DNA of 64,000 bases from Saliterribacillus persicus. GTDB lineage: Bacteria > Bacillota > Bacilli > Bacillales > Amphibacillaceae. The DNA is taken from assembly GCF_003337485.1 (NCBI RefSeq), contig NZ_QPJJ01000011.1:1-64000 (forward strand), read 5' to 3'. Position numbers and translations under genes: made by a program. Every line of letters begins with the position of its first letter. Positions within the stretch are counted from its first letter, which is position 1. The notes beneath the pieces are model-generated. The model did not search any database. It was not told the DNA's origin and saw nothing but the letters and a program-made list of their open reading frames with translations. Positions 9,103 to 17,972 of this stretch are shown piece after piece.

Positions 9103-9804
9103 ATGGCTGGGGATTTTGAAAGCAGTTCAAGAGTTAATCGCTTTGATAAAAAACGAAAAAATACGAAGCTTATTTCTGCTTTGGTAGGTATTGGAGCTTT
9201 ATTACTTATTGTATTTTTGGTGGTTCTATTTTGGGATAATGGGGAAGAACAAGAGCAAGCAATGAACGATGAGGATCAACAAGATGAAAACATAAATGAA
9301 ACAGAAGAGGAATCTGAAAAAATTCAAATAGAAGAAGTAGAAGAACAAGAAGAAAATATAGAAGAAGAAGGTCTAGTTGTTTCTGAAAATGATGAAGAGA
9401 CAACGGAATCGGATGAAGAAGAGGATTCTTCATCGAATGAAGAATCTGGAGAAGAAGAAACGGTAGAATCAGATGATGATAATGTCAAACGAGCCTTCCG
9501 AAAAGATTGGGAGCCGATAGGAACCGAGCAGAGCGGACCACATACTTCGAATTATGATAAAGACTCTACTGATTGGAAAGAAATGATGGAAGCTATCGAA
9601 GTAGCAACTGGTTTGCCCAATGATTCACGCGTAAATTGGTGGGTAGGTAGAGCTGGTGATCAAAAAACAGTGGCAACAGTCTCTGATTCTAATCAAGATA
9701 CGATTTATCGTGTTCATCTTGAATGGATCGAAAATGAAGGATGGAAGCCAACCTTAGTTGAAGAATTAATAGAAAATGATCAAGCTGATAGATACAGTAA
9801 TTAA
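9103..9804 (+). CDS. yrrS: DUF1510 membrane-anchored protein (YrrS)
   Basis: The 233-residue protein has a basic cytoplasmic N-terminus with DKKRKN, one membrane helix (about residues 26-45), a long low-complexity acidic linker rich in E, D and S (about 48-125), and a compact C-terminal DUF1510 domain with NWWVGRAGDQKTVATVSD. In B. subtilis yrrS is linked to cell-wall genes (pbpI); the role is unknown. ATG 9103 is chosen over 9085 because ATAGGAGG sits 8 bases upstream. A TATAAT at 9068-9073 is a likely -10 box, without a good -35. Confidence 0.9.
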   Translation: MAGDFESSSRVNRFDKKRKNTKLISALVGIGALLLIVFLVVLFWDNGEEQEQAMNDEDQQDENINETEEESEKIQIEEVEEQEENIEEEGLVVSENDEETTESDEEEDSSSNEESGEEETVESDDDNVKRAFRKDWEPIGTEQSGPHTSNYDKDSTDWKEMMEAIEVATGLPNDSRVNWWVGRAGDQKTVATVSDSNQDTIYRVHLEWIENEGWKPTLVEELIENDQADRYSN

Positions 9805-9826
9805 ATGATAAAGGGGGTTCATCTTG

Positions 9827-10510
9827 ATGATAGGCATAATTGGAGCAATGGATGAAGAAATTTCATTATTAAAAAGTAAGATGGACGTAAAAGAGGAAAA
9901 AATAATTGCAAATTGCAATTTCATCATTGGAACATTAAAAGGGAAAGAAGTTGTGCTTTTAAAGTCTGGAATTGGTAAGGTAAATGCTGCTATGTCAACA
10001 ACAATTCTTCATGAAAAATATAATCCGGAGTTTGTTATAAACACAGGTTCTGCAGGAGGTTTTCATCCTGATCTTGAAGTTGGTGATATTGTCATCTCAA
10101 CAGATGTGGTACATCATGATGTAGATGTTACTGCCTTTCAATATAAATATGGGCAAGTACCAGGCCTTCCAGAAGCTTTTTTAGCAAGTAATAGCTTAAT
10201 CGAAAAGACAATGAAGGCAGCAAAATCATTAGAAGGCATTCATTCTATGAAGGGATCCATTGCAACAGGAGACGCTTTTATGCATAATGAAGAAAGAATT
10301 AACTTTGTAAGAGACAAATTCCCTTCATTAATAGCAGTGGAAATGGAAGCTGCTGCGGTTGCTCAAGTATGTCATCAGTATGAAACACCATTTGTTATTA
10401 TTCGTGCATTGTCGGATATAGCAGGAAAAGAGTCATCTATTTCATTTGAAGTCTTTTTAGAAAAAGCTGCCGCAAATGCAGCAGAATTAATTATGAATAT
10501 TATTGAATAA
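9827..10510 (+). CDS. mtnN: 5'-methylthioadenosine/S-adenosylhomocysteine nucleosidase
   Basis: The 227-residue enzyme cleaves MTA and SAH to adenine and the thioribose sugar, clearing methylation and polyamine by-products and feeding methionine salvage. Visible marks are GIIGAMDEE at the N-terminus, [32 protein letters not shown] (substrate-binding glutamate) and [10 protein letters not shown] (catalytic aspartate). ATG 9827 is preferred to the TTG at 9824; AAAGGGGG lies upstream. It follows yrrS by 22 bases and is closed by a strong terminator. Confidence 0.96.
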   Translation: MIGIIGAMDEEISLLKSKMDVKEEKIIANCNFIIGTLKGKEVVLLKSGIGKVNAAMSTTILHEKYNPEFVINTGSAGGFHPDLEVGDIVISTDVVHHDVDVTAFQYKYGQVPGLPEAFLASNSLIEKTMKAAKSLEGIHSMKGSIATGDAFMHNEERINFVRDKFPSLIAVEMEAAAVAQVCHQYETPFVIIRALSDIAGKESSISFEVFLEKAAANAAELIMNIIE

Positions 10511-10511
10511 T

Positions 10512-10554
10512 AAACAGCGCTTTTCCTAACGAAACAGGAAAAGCGCTGTTTATT
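10512..10554. terminator. bidirectional terminator between mtnN and a convergent small gene
   Basis: AAACAGCGCTTTTCCT and AGGAAAAGCGCTGTTT form a 16-bp stem around AACGAAAC. Both flanks are A/T-rich, so it can serve mtnN on the plus strand and the small gene on the minus strand. Confidence 0.88.
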
Positions 10555-10557
10555 AAT

Positions 10558-10716
10558 TTAGATTGTCTTTTGATAATAATATATTCCAGCACCAAGAATT
10601 AGTAATAAAATTATTGCAAGAATGATATAAACACCGGCAGCATTATCTGAATTGTTATAGTAAGGTGGAGGTGGTGGGGGATACATATGATAAGGATCAT
10701 TGAAATTTTGATACAT
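10558..10716 (-). CDS. small proline-rich single-span membrane protein
   Basis: This 52-residue protein begins MYQNFNDPYHMYPPPPPPYY, a tyrosine/proline-rich hydrophilic head with six prolines in a row, then has one transmembrane helix (about residues 29-48, VYIILAIILLLILGAG) and a short YYYQKTI tail. GGTGA lies 6 bases before the ATG. It sits between sigK and the mtnN terminator and ends at that shared hairpin. I do not recognise a family; proline-rich heads of this kind occur in small spore-coat or membrane-adaptor proteins. Being just downstream of sigK, sporulation expression is possible but not shown. Confidence 0.7.
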   Translation of the reverse strand: MYQNFNDPYHMYPPPPPPYYNNSDNAAGVYIILAIILLLILGAGIYYYQKTI

Positions 10717-10757
10717 AATAATCACCATCTTCTTTTAAAAATTAAATTAGGTTAACT

Positions 10758-11462
10758 TTAACTCTTTTTAAACTCTTGTTTATAATATTCATGGAAAACC
10801 TTCATCAGGGCTCTTTTTTCAATTCTAGATACATAACTTCTAGAAATATTTAATTTATCTGAGATTTCTCGTTGAGTAAGAATGTCATTATTCCCTAAGC
10901 CAAATCTTGCAACAATAACTTCCTTTTCACGACTGTCTAGAATAGTGATATATTTTTTTATCTTTTCTAATTCCATATGAAGCTGAATCTTCTCTGTAAT
11001 ATCAGTATTTTCTGCCTCTAATACATCCATTAAGTTAATTTCATTTCCCTCTTTATCTTGGCCAATTGGATCTTGAAGAGAGATATCTTTTTTTGTCTTT
11101 TTAAGTGCTCTTAAATGCATCAATATTTCGTTTTCTATACATCTTGCAGCATATGTGGCAAGTTTCGTTCCTTTATCAGTAGAAAAGCTTTCTATCCCCT
11201 TTATTAACCCTATAGTCCCAATGGAAATTAAATCATCTGTATCTTCATTTGTATTTTCGAATTTTTTTACAATGTGAGCTACAAGTCTTAAATTATGTTC
11301 AATCAGTCGATCTCGAGCGGCCTTATCACCATCTTGCATCTGCTTTATTGTTTTTAATTCCTCTTCTTTTGACAGCGGCTGAGGGAATGCTTGACTTTTA
11401 ACATAGGAAACAAAAAATAGCGTTTCTTTAATAAAAGTTAAGATACTAAATAATACAGACAA
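10758..11462 (-). CDS. sigK: RNA polymerase sporulation sigma factor sigma-K (precursor)
   Basis: The 234-residue sigma factor directs late mother-cell gene expression. A hydrophobic pro-sequence (about residues 1-19) precedes [11 protein letters not shown], where the B. subtilis precursor is cut by SpoIVFB. Region 2 has [17 protein letters not shown] and [16 protein letters not shown]. Region 4 carries the helix-turn-helix [21 protein letters not shown]. The frame is continuous, with no skin-type insertion. TTG 11462 is preferred because GGAGGTG lies 6 bases upstream; the GTG at 11477 overlaps that site and has no Shine-Dalgarno of its own. Confidence 0.95.
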   Translation of the reverse strand: MSVLFSILTFIKETLFFVSYVKSQAFPQPLSKEEELKTIKQMQDGDKAARDRLIEHNLRLVAHIVKKFENTNEDTDDLISIGTIGLIKGIESFSTDKGTKLATYAARCIENEILMHLRALKKTKKDISLQDPIGQDKEGNEINLMDVLEAENTDITEKIQLHMELEKIKKYITILDSREKEVIVARFGLGNNDILTQREISDKLNISRSYVSRIEKRALMKVFHEYYKQEFKKS

Positions 11463-11644
11463 AGCTTGCACCTCCACATTGAACTAGGTAATTGCCCCAT
11501 TATTAGTTATATGTGTTGTTAACGTGGTTAGTGCACGTACCATTAAAACAGTTAATAATTTTCTGGTGAATAAAGAAAATGGTACTTAAGGGGATATAAT
11601 AGACATCAATAATTTCATTGTCTATATTCTTATTGTAACTTGGC

Positions 11645-11692
11645 AAAAAAGATAGGCACCCGCTATTGAACGTAGCGAGTGCCTATCTTTTT
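11645..11692 (-). terminator. terminator of the mrp operon
   Basis: GATAGGCAC...GTGCCTATC with further pairing (CGCTA/TAGCG) forms a long stem flanked by A6 and T6, so it can act in both directions. It lies just after mrpG on the minus strand and upstream of sigK. Confidence 0.88.
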
Positions 11693-11694
11693 TC

Positions 11695-12072
11695 TTATTT
11701 ATTTTTTTGTTCTTTAATTGCGTCAGCGTATGCATCTTGCTGCTTATCATTACTACTCCATGGTTTAATACCAGTATGATGTGCTGCTCGTCCTATCATG
11801 TGTGCTGAAACAGGAGCAGTAAGTAGCACAAACATAATTCCTAAAAGTAATTTTCCACTAACAATTCCATGTTCTGCGAATAGAAATAGAAAAGCACCAA
11901 TCATTATTCCAGCTATACCTAACGTTGCTGCTTTTGTAGAAGCGTGCAAACGAGTATAAACATCTGGGAATCTTAGAACTCCAATTGTACTAGAAAATAT
12001 AAAAAAGGTGCCAAATAAGAGTAAAAGAATGATGAAAATATCAACGATGATTTCAATCCATGTCTCTATCAA
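11695..12072 (-). CDS. mrpG: Mrp Na+/H+ antiporter subunit G
   Basis: The 125-residue subunit has three hydrophobic helices and the family pattern RFPDVYTRLHASTKAATLG (about residues 33-51), then LLLGIMFVLLTAPVSAHMIGRAAHHTG. It is a structural part of the multi-subunit cation/proton antiporter. TTG 12072 is preferred because AAGGG lies 8 bases upstream; GTG 12081 is the longer alternative. It overlaps mrpF and ends the operon before a strong terminator. Confidence 0.9.
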   Translation of the reverse strand: MIETWIEIIVDIFIILLLLFGTFFIFSSTIGVLRFPDVYTRLHASTKAATLGIAGIMIGAFLFLFAEHGIVSGKLLLGIMFVLLTAPVSAHMIGRAAHHTGIKPWSSNDKQQDAYADAIKEQKNK

Positions 12073-12364
12073 TAATAACACCCTTTTCTAAATATTTCGC
12101 CAGTGCGATCGTACCAATAAATAATAATATCCCTATTAGCAATACAACATCATTTAATCGAGTAGTAACGAGCATAATAGCAGTTAACCCCGCTAGTGCC
12201 ATTAAATTAATGCCAATTGCATCAAGTGCTACAGCGCGATCAGGATTCGTTGGTCCTTTAATAACACGATAAAGTAATAATCCAATAGAGACAGTGATCG
12301 TAGCCAAACAGATTACTGTAACAATTTGAATGATATCTTTGAAGTCAATTTCGAGTCCATTCAT
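12053..12364 (-). CDS. mrpF: Mrp Na+/H+ antiporter subunit F
   Basis: The 103-residue subunit has three transmembrane helices with the typical RVIKGPTNPDRAVALDAIGIN (about residues 33-53) and ending GTIALAKYLEKG. It is homologous to part of the MnhF/PhaF family. Its ATG overlaps the mrpE stop by 4 bases, with GGAGGTGACAAG as ribosome binding site. Confidence 0.94.
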   Translation of the reverse strand: MNGLEIDFKDIIQIVTVICLATITVSIGLLLYRVIKGPTNPDRAVALDAIGINLMALAGLTAIMLVTTRLNDVVLLIGILLFIGTIALAKYLEKGVIIDRDMD

Positions 12365-12837
12365 CTTGTCACCTCCATAATAGCACGCTCAAATGTTTCT
12401 TTGATGGACTTAATAGCTTCATCGTTATCATCTATATTCATTGCGTGAATATAGATGATACGATTATCTTCTGAAACCGATAAAGATAAAGTTCCAGGAG
12501 TTAATGAAATTAAAGAGGTAAGCATTGTTATTTCCCAATTACTTTTTAAATCGGTAGGGAGAGCGAATATTCCTGGCTTAAAATTTTGATCTTTTCTATA
12601 CACCATTTTAATAATCTCAATATTTGATAATAATAGCTCCTTTGTAAACAAAAGAACTAATTGAATCATTTTAAAAACACGTTTTAAATAAAAAGTATCT
12701 GGAATGAAACGTTGCAAAAATAAAAGAAGTAATATACCGATAAGGTAGCCAGAAACAAATGCAACAAAAGTATAGGTTTCACTTAGAAACATCCACATGA
12801 CAGCGATGATTAAATTTAAAATGATTTGAAAGGGCAT
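12361..12837 (-). CDS. mrpE: Mrp Na+/H+ antiporter subunit E
   Basis: The 158-residue subunit has two N-terminal membrane helices (about 5-42) and a cytoplasmic domain with LTSLISLTPGTLSLSVSED (about residues 107-125), diagnostic for MnhE/MrpE. It lies 6 bases after mrpD, with AAAGGAG overlapping the mrpD end. Confidence 0.95.
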   Translation of the reverse strand: MPFQIILNLIIAVMWMFLSETYTFVAFVSGYLIGILLLLFLQRFIPDTFYLKRVFKMIQLVLLFTKELLLSNIEIIKMVYRKDQNFKPGIFALPTDLKSNWEITMLTSLISLTPGTLSLSVSEDNRIIYIHAMNIDDNDEAIKSIKETFERAIMEVTR

Positions 12838-12843
12838 CAGTCA

Positions 12844-14328
12844 TTACTCCTTTAATACAGATTTTATATATAGTTCAGGATTCATTAAATTATTTCCAAT
12901 TTCCTCTGTAATTGGATAGAACCATTCAGCACCAATTCCTAGAAAAACAGAGAAGCTTATTAAAAATGCTACAGGAAGCATCAATTTACGAGCTAATGGT
13001 TTATTTGGTACGATTGCTGCGTCCTTCTCACCCCAGAAGCCTTGAATAAAGATCCTCATTACAGAGAATAGAATTAGCAAACTCACGAGCAAGCCAATGA
13101 TGGTTATAATAATTTCGTTTGCCTCTATAGCTCCTTGCAGAATTAACAATTTTCCTATAAATCCACTAAATGGGGGTACGCCAGCTAATACAAAAGCAGA
13201 GATAAATAATAACCAACCAAGCATAGGGTAGTGATGTATCAAGCCTTTCATTTTTCTTAAGTCACTGGTACCAGCTAAGTAAGCAATGGCTCCTACTAAC
13301 AGAAATAGTGCGGCCTTGATAATCATGTCATTTACTAAATAATATACAGCGCCACTTAGAGCTGTTTCATTATAAATACCAATCCCAGCTATCATAAAAC
13401 CTACAGCAGGAATAATATTATAAGCAACAATTAGTTTGATATTATTTGTAGATAATGCACCAATTACACCAAAAATAAGTGTGAAAGCTGCTATCCAAAT
13501 AAAAAACTGGTGTGTAATTGCAGTCTCATGAACAAAAATTATCGTAAAGACACGAAAAATAGAATAAATGCCGACTTTTGTAAGTAAAGCGCCAAATAAA
13601 GCTGAGATAACTGGATTTGGTGCGATATATGGTCTAGGTAACCAGTAATAAAGCGGAAATAATGCTGCTTTTGTACCAAATACAAAGAATAATAAGAAGG
13701 CAATGGTAGTTAATATACCAGACTGATTTACTTCACTAACTCGTTGTCCTATTTGAGCCATGTTAACTGTTCCTACAACTGAATATAAAAATGCAATTGT
13801 TGTTACAAATAACATGGATGAAAATAAATTAATTAGCACATATTTGATGGATTCTCGTAATTGAACTTTTCCTCCACCTAATATGATTAAGGCGTAAGAA
13901 GCCATTAAAAGCACTTCAAAGAAAACAAATAAATTAAATAAATCTCCGGTAATAAATGCACCGGATACACCTGAAATTAATAAAAAATAGAAGGTATAGA
14001 AATAAAAAGATTCTTGTTCATCACTAAGTGAATAGGGAGCGTAAAACACAGCCGCTAATGCAACAATATTTGTTGTGAGAACGAGTGTAACAGATAATAG
14101 ATCGCCAACCAATACAATACCATATGGCGCCATCCAATCACCTGATTCTAATACAAGTGTGCCATTTTGAATTACATAATAGAATACATAACTAGCGACA
14201 ATTGTAGAAATAATCGTTGAAACTTGAGAAAAAATACGAACTAGGGTTAATTTTTTATGAAATAAAGTCGCGATAATTCCTGCAATTAATGGAATGAGAA
14301 CTGGTAATATTGTTAAGTTACTAATCAT
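12844..14328 (-). CDS. mrpD: Mrp Na+/H+ antiporter subunit D
   Basis: The 494-residue proton-channel subunit resembles NuoM/NuoN of complex I, with about 14 transmembrane helices. FNLFVFFEVLLMASYALI carries the conserved membrane glutamate, and FFVFGTKAALFPLYYWLPRPYI the conserved lysine of the proton path. It overlaps mrpC by 8 bases, with AAGGGGTAA upstream. Confidence 0.96.
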   Translation of the reverse strand: MISNLTILPVLIPLIAGIIATLFHKKLTLVRIFSQVSTIISTIVASYVFYYVIQNGTLVLESGDWMAPYGIVLVGDLLSVTLVLTTNIVALAAVFYAPYSLSDEQESFYFYTFYFLLISGVSGAFITGDLFNLFVFFEVLLMASYALIILGGGKVQLRESIKYVLINLFSSMLFVTTIAFLYSVVGTVNMAQIGQRVSEVNQSGILTTIAFLLFFVFGTKAALFPLYYWLPRPYIAPNPVISALFGALLTKVGIYSIFRVFTIIFVHETAITHQFFIWIAAFTLIFGVIGALSTNNIKLIVAYNIIPAVGFMIAGIGIYNETALSGAVYYLVNDMIIKAALFLLVGAIAYLAGTSDLRKMKGLIHHYPMLGWLLFISAFVLAGVPPFSGFIGKLLILQGAIEANEIIITIIGLLVSLLILFSVMRIFIQGFWGEKDAAIVPNKPLARKLMLPVAFLISFSVFLGIGAEWFYPITEEIGNNLMNPELYIKSVLKE

Positions 14329-14659
14329 TTTGGTTACCCCTTAATGTTTCCATATTATCCGTTCCGTTTTCTTTAGAAGCGCGATAAGCTAACACTAATA
14401 ATAAGCTAGTCACTCCAAAACTGATAACAATGGAAGTTAAAATTAAAGCTTGCGGTAATGGATCTGTATAATCCGTAATTGTTTTATCAAGTATTGGTGG
14501 TGCACCACGTTTTAATTTACCCATAGTTAAGATGAAAAGGTGAGCTCCATGAGAAATTAAAGCAGTACCAATAATTATTCTTAATAATTGTTTTTGAAGA
14601 AGATTATAAACACCAGTGGTAAATAATATACCAGCTAAGATGGCCATGATTATTTCCAT
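14321..14659 (-). CDS. mrpC: Mrp Na+/H+ antiporter subunit C
   Basis: The 112-residue subunit resembles NuoK, with three transmembrane helices. Typical parts are GIYN-type ITTGVYNLLQKQLLRIIIG and DPLPQALILTSIVISFGVTS. The mrpA stop TAA and the mrpC start ATG share one base (TAATG), so mrpC directly follows mrpA with no room for mrpB. Confidence 0.95.
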   Translation of the reverse strand: MEIIMAILAGILFTTGVYNLLQKQLLRIIIGTALISHGAHLFILTMGKLKRGAPPILDKTITDYTDPLPQALILTSIVISFGVTSLLLVLAYRASKENGTDNMETLRGNQND

Positions 14660-16992
14660 TATTCTGCCTCCTTCTTGCTGCGTAACTTCACGAGGCTATA
14701 TATACCTAAGGCAGCTATTCCAAGAACAACAATTTCAAATAACGTATCAATTCCACGCATATCTACAAGAATAACGTTTACGACGTTATCCCCTCCACCA
14801 AGCTTATAGGAAGTCTCAATGAAATATTGTGAAATTGCTTCAAAAGCTTTACTACTGTGCGCAGAGATCGCTACCATTGTCATGAGTAATCCAAAAGCTA
14901 CTGATATAATGAGATTTCCGGATTTTTCTTTGATTCCTTCAGTTCGTTCTCTCAGATTAGGAAGATGGTAGAAACACAATAAAAATAAAGCTACGGTGAT
15001 TGTCTCAACTACCAATTGTGTAAGGGCTAGGTCTGGTGCACGATAGAACACAAACAACACTGCTAAACCATAGCCAACAACACCAAGTATAAGTATCGCA
15101 GCAATCTTATTACGTGTGAAAATAGTTGCTATCGCTGCAAATGCCATAGCTAATGCCACAAAAACCTCTTGGATGGTAATAGGTGCTAAATCAGAATAGT
15201 CTATAACAAACCCACCTGTAATAAGCATGACGGAAAATGTAACAAGTACAATTGCAGTCAAAATCAATATCATATACCTACGAATAGATCCATTCATATA
15301 GCTATCAGTAAGGGTTTTAGAATAAGATTCTAGTTTTGCTATGAGCCAATCATAAACCCGATTAAAGCTTAATTTACCAGGAAAATAATCATAAACTTTG
15401 CGCCATTTCTTTTGATAAAGAGCCAGAATAGTTCCAACTACTACTACAATTAATGACATGTAAAAGGCAGGTATTAGACCGTGCCAAAACTGAATATGTG
15501 TTTCAACTGGTTTACCGTATATCGCTTCAGCAGTAAAAGCTAAAAATGACTCATTTACAAGATTAGGGAAAAGTCCAATGACAATTACTCCTATTATTAA
15601 AATGGAAGGCGGAATAAGCATTCCAATCGGAGCTTCATGCGGTTTTTTTGGAAGTTTATCTAAGTGTTTTTCCCCTAAAAAGGTTCCGAATACTAAATAC
15701 ATAGAATAAACAAAAGTAAAAATACTGCCAAATACAGCTAAGTATGGAATGGCTACACGTAATATTTCAGCTATCCACAAGGAAGATTCACCTAAATTTA
15801 AAGAGGCATCAAAAAATTTCTCTTTACTATAGAAGCCGTTTAAAAATGGCAACGGAACTCCTGCCATAGAAAAAGTACCAAAAAAAGCTAAAGTAGCTGA
15901 TATCGGCATAAGCGTCATCAATCCACCCAATTTTCTAATATCACGAGTCCCAGACTCATGGTCAATAATACCGGCCACCATAAACAGGCTTCCTTTGAAA
16001 GTAGCATGATTTAAAATGTGAAATACAGCTGCGAAAATTGCCGCTTTTGTTCCAAAACCTAACATAGCCATTATCATACCTAATTGACTAATCGTAGAGA
16101 AGGCTAATATACCTTTTAGATCTGTTTGACGGACCGCCATAAACGATCCCCATATTAAAGTGATAATACCAAAACCACTTATAATAACGAAAAATAATTC
16201 ACTTAAAGTATAAATAGGTGTGAAACGGGCTATTAAGAATATCCCAGCTTTTACCATAGTTGCCGAGTGCAGGTATGCACTAACCGGAGTAGGTGCTTCC
16301 ATGGCATCTGGTAACCAAATATGAAATGGGAATTGAGCAGATTTAGTAAATGCTCCTAAAACGATTAATACTAAAGTAAGTACAAAGTATGGACTAGCAA
16401 AAATAACATCAGCTTGACTAATCATTTCCTGAATACTAGTTGTACCAGTAATATTTACAAGTATAATAAATCCGCCAAGCATACTTAATCCACCAAAAAC
16501 AGTAATTAGCATTGATTTTAGGGCGCCATACCTAGAGCGTTCCTTGAAATTCCAATAACCAATTAATAGAAAGGAAGAAATCGATGTTAGTTCCCAAAAT
16601 GTATATAGAACAAAGACGTTATCAGATAAAACAACTCCGAACATTGCCGTCATAAAAATCAATAAGTAAACATAAAAATGTCCTAATTTTTCAGAAGTAT
16701 CCAAGTAAAAAATAGAGTAAAATGTAACTAAGGCGCCAATTCCACTTATAAGTAGTACAAACAATAAACTTAATCCATCCAAGTAAAAATCTAAATTGAT
16801 ATTTAATGATGGTATCCATGAGTAAGATCCGCTTCTTGTTTGGAAATCTGTACCGATAAATTGAAGGAAATAAATAAAAATACTAAGTGGTGCTAGTAAA
16901 ACGAAGTAACCCGTATGTATAGTAGTTTTCCATTTACTAAGAAACGGAATAATTAGGGCTAATAAAATAGGAAAAAATACAGCAAACAGCAT
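14659..16992 (-). CDS. mrpA: Mrp Na+/H+ antiporter subunit A
   Basis: The 777-residue largest subunit of the antiporter is NuoL-like with about 20 membrane helices. FWELTSISSFLLIGYW (about residue 131) holds the key glutamate, and SAYLHSATMVKAGIFLIAR (about 239) the conserved His and Lys. The C-terminal part has APDLALTQLVVETITVALFLL and NVILVDMRGIDTLFEIVVLG, the usual MrpA ending. There is no MnhB domain fused to the C-terminus. The ATG has AAGGGGGATCATC upstream. The operon supports Na+ and pH homeostasis. Confidence 0.96.
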   Translation of the reverse strand: MLFAVFFPILLALIIPFLSKWKTTIHTGYFVLLAPLSIFIYFLQFIGTDFQTRSGSYSWIPSLNINLDFYLDGLSLLFVLLISGIGALVTFYSIFYLDTSEKLGHFYVYLLIFMTAMFGVVLSDNVFVLYTFWELTSISSFLLIGYWNFKERSRYGALKSMLITVFGGLSMLGGFIILVNITGTTSIQEMISQADVIFASPYFVLTLVLIVLGAFTKSAQFPFHIWLPDAMEAPTPVSAYLHSATMVKAGIFLIARFTPIYTLSELFFVIISGFGIITLIWGSFMAVRQTDLKGILAFSTISQLGMIMAMLGFGTKAAIFAAVFHILNHATFKGSLFMVAGIIDHESGTRDIRKLGGLMTLMPISATLAFFGTFSMAGVPLPFLNGFYSKEKFFDASLNLGESSLWIAEILRVAIPYLAVFGSIFTFVYSMYLVFGTFLGEKHLDKLPKKPHEAPIGMLIPPSILIIGVIVIGLFPNLVNESFLAFTAEAIYGKPVETHIQFWHGLIPAFYMSLIVVVVGTILALYQKKWRKVYDYFPGKLSFNRVYDWLIAKLESYSKTLTDSYMNGSIRRYMILILTAIVLVTFSVMLITGGFVIDYSDLAPITIQEVFVALAMAFAAIATIFTRNKIAAILILGVVGYGLAVLFVFYRAPDLALTQLVVETITVALFLLCFYHLPNLRERTEGIKEKSGNLIISVAFGLLMTMVAISAHSSKAFEAISQYFIETSYKLGGGDNVVNVILVDMRGIDTLFEIVVLGIAALGIYSLVKLRSKKEAE

Positions 16993-17307
16993 CTAATGAT
17001 GATCCCCCTTAATTTCTCTAGAAATTTAATTTTTTTTAGCTGTCTAATTCATTTGCAGAAATAAATTACACTTTAGTGGATGTGGTAAAGGTATGAGGTT
17101 TAAAGAACAATATATTGATATTACTATATTATTTTACTGTCTACTCCGTAAAATTTTTTTCTTTAAATATACAACAACATGTATACCCTATTATATTGTA
17201 ATCGAAAATTATGAAGGAATACAAGAGAGAGCTTTTAGATTCGAAAGATCATTAGTGAAAATAAGTTGAAAATAGGGGGTATAATGGTATTTATGACAAT
17301 TATGTGA
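16993..17307. other. intergenic region upstream of mrpA; possible minus-strand promoter
   Basis: No gene is seen in these 315 bases. On the minus strand, TTGTAT (17219-17224) and TACAAT (17195-17200) with an 18-base spacer could be the mrp promoter. I see no terminator between the sda stop at 17308 and mrpA, so read-through from sda is possible. Confidence 0.4.
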
Positions 17308-17448
17308 TTAAGATTTTCTATATATTTCATGGGTAAGAGATCTACGTCTAATTTCTATTTCTATTAAGCGTATAAATTCTTTATTTAACTTCAGTTCATG
17401 GGCTTTATAATAAGAGGCTACTAACAGTTCATTTGATAAATGTTTCAT
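17308..17448 (-). CDS. sda: sporulation checkpoint histidine kinase inhibitor Sda
   Basis: The 46-residue protein begins [19 protein letters not shown] and continues [18 protein letters not shown], the two-helix hairpin of Sda. Sda binds KinA and related kinases and blocks phosphorelay signalling to Spo0A when replication is incomplete or just starting. ATG 17448 has AAGGAGGT 10 bases upstream; the longer open frame to 17652 has an atypical N-terminus and no support. Two perfect DnaA boxes lie upstream, matching DnaA control known for B. subtilis sda. It is divergent from yqeG, as in B. subtilis. Confidence 0.94.
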   Translation of the reverse strand: MKHLSNELLVASYYKAHELKLNKEFIRLIEIEIRRRSLTHEIYRKS

Positions 17449-17543
17449 AGACAATTTTACCTCCTTCAGTTTGATATGAAGCTTATCCCAGTTTTTAAAC
17501 TTGTATAAATGTATCACGAATAATCCAGCGCAACAATAGTCAG

Positions 17544-17552
17544 TTATCCACA
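17544..17552 (+). promoter_or_regulatory. DnaA box upstream of sda (proximal)
   Basis: TTATCCACA is a perfect DnaA consensus box, about 95 bases before the sda start. It lies just upstream of a possible sda promoter (TTGTTG, 17 bases, TACATT on the minus strand). Confidence 0.8.
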
Positions 17553-17635
17553 CTAAAATGTGTATAAAATGTTCATAAATAAGGGTGGGGTAATTGCGAA
17601 TTGTAACAAATAAAGAAGATGACTTGTTAATAAAG

Positions 17636-17644
17636 TTATCCACA
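17636..17644 (+). promoter_or_regulatory. DnaA box upstream of sda (distal)
   Basis: A second perfect TTATCCACA in the same orientation, 92 bases from the first one. Two exact 9-mers in 100 bases of a sda upstream region are unlikely by chance. Confidence 0.78.
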
Positions 17645-17652
17645 AAAAACAA

Positions 17653-17972
17653 TTTGTATGAAATTGTCGAGCGAATTTACAATTATAATTCTATTTTCAG
17701 GCATTTATTATCGAGTTCCTTCATAAATAACTAACTTTAAACAGTTTAAGAACAAGATTTTCCGATTGTAGTTCTGCGATTAAAAATAAAAAGCTAGTAT
17801 TCACTGAAATAATCAATTAGCTTACGGAAAAATCCTCAAATTTAATATCAAAAAGTAAGTAACATGAGGTTCATTTAGATTTATTTTGAATTAAACGGCT
17901 AAATTGTTTATGATGTATACTGTAGAATAAGTAAATTTAAGGATTGAGTGGAAGGGTCGAGGTGGAAAGTAA
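17653..17972. other. intergenic region between sda and yqeG
   Basis: These 320 bases carry no open frame of note. A TATACT at 17916-17921 is a possible -10 element for yqeG but has no well-placed -35. Nothing else is recognised. Confidence 0.4.

Noticed and set aside
10758-11462. A skin-like element or att remnants in sigK
   Set aside because: The frame is continuous and full length with normal spacing of regions 2 and 4; no recombinase gene is nearby.
17308-17652. A 114-residue minus-strand open frame
   Set aside because: Only its last 46 codons match a known protein (Sda) and have a ribosome binding site; the upstream part overlaps the DnaA boxes and promoter region.
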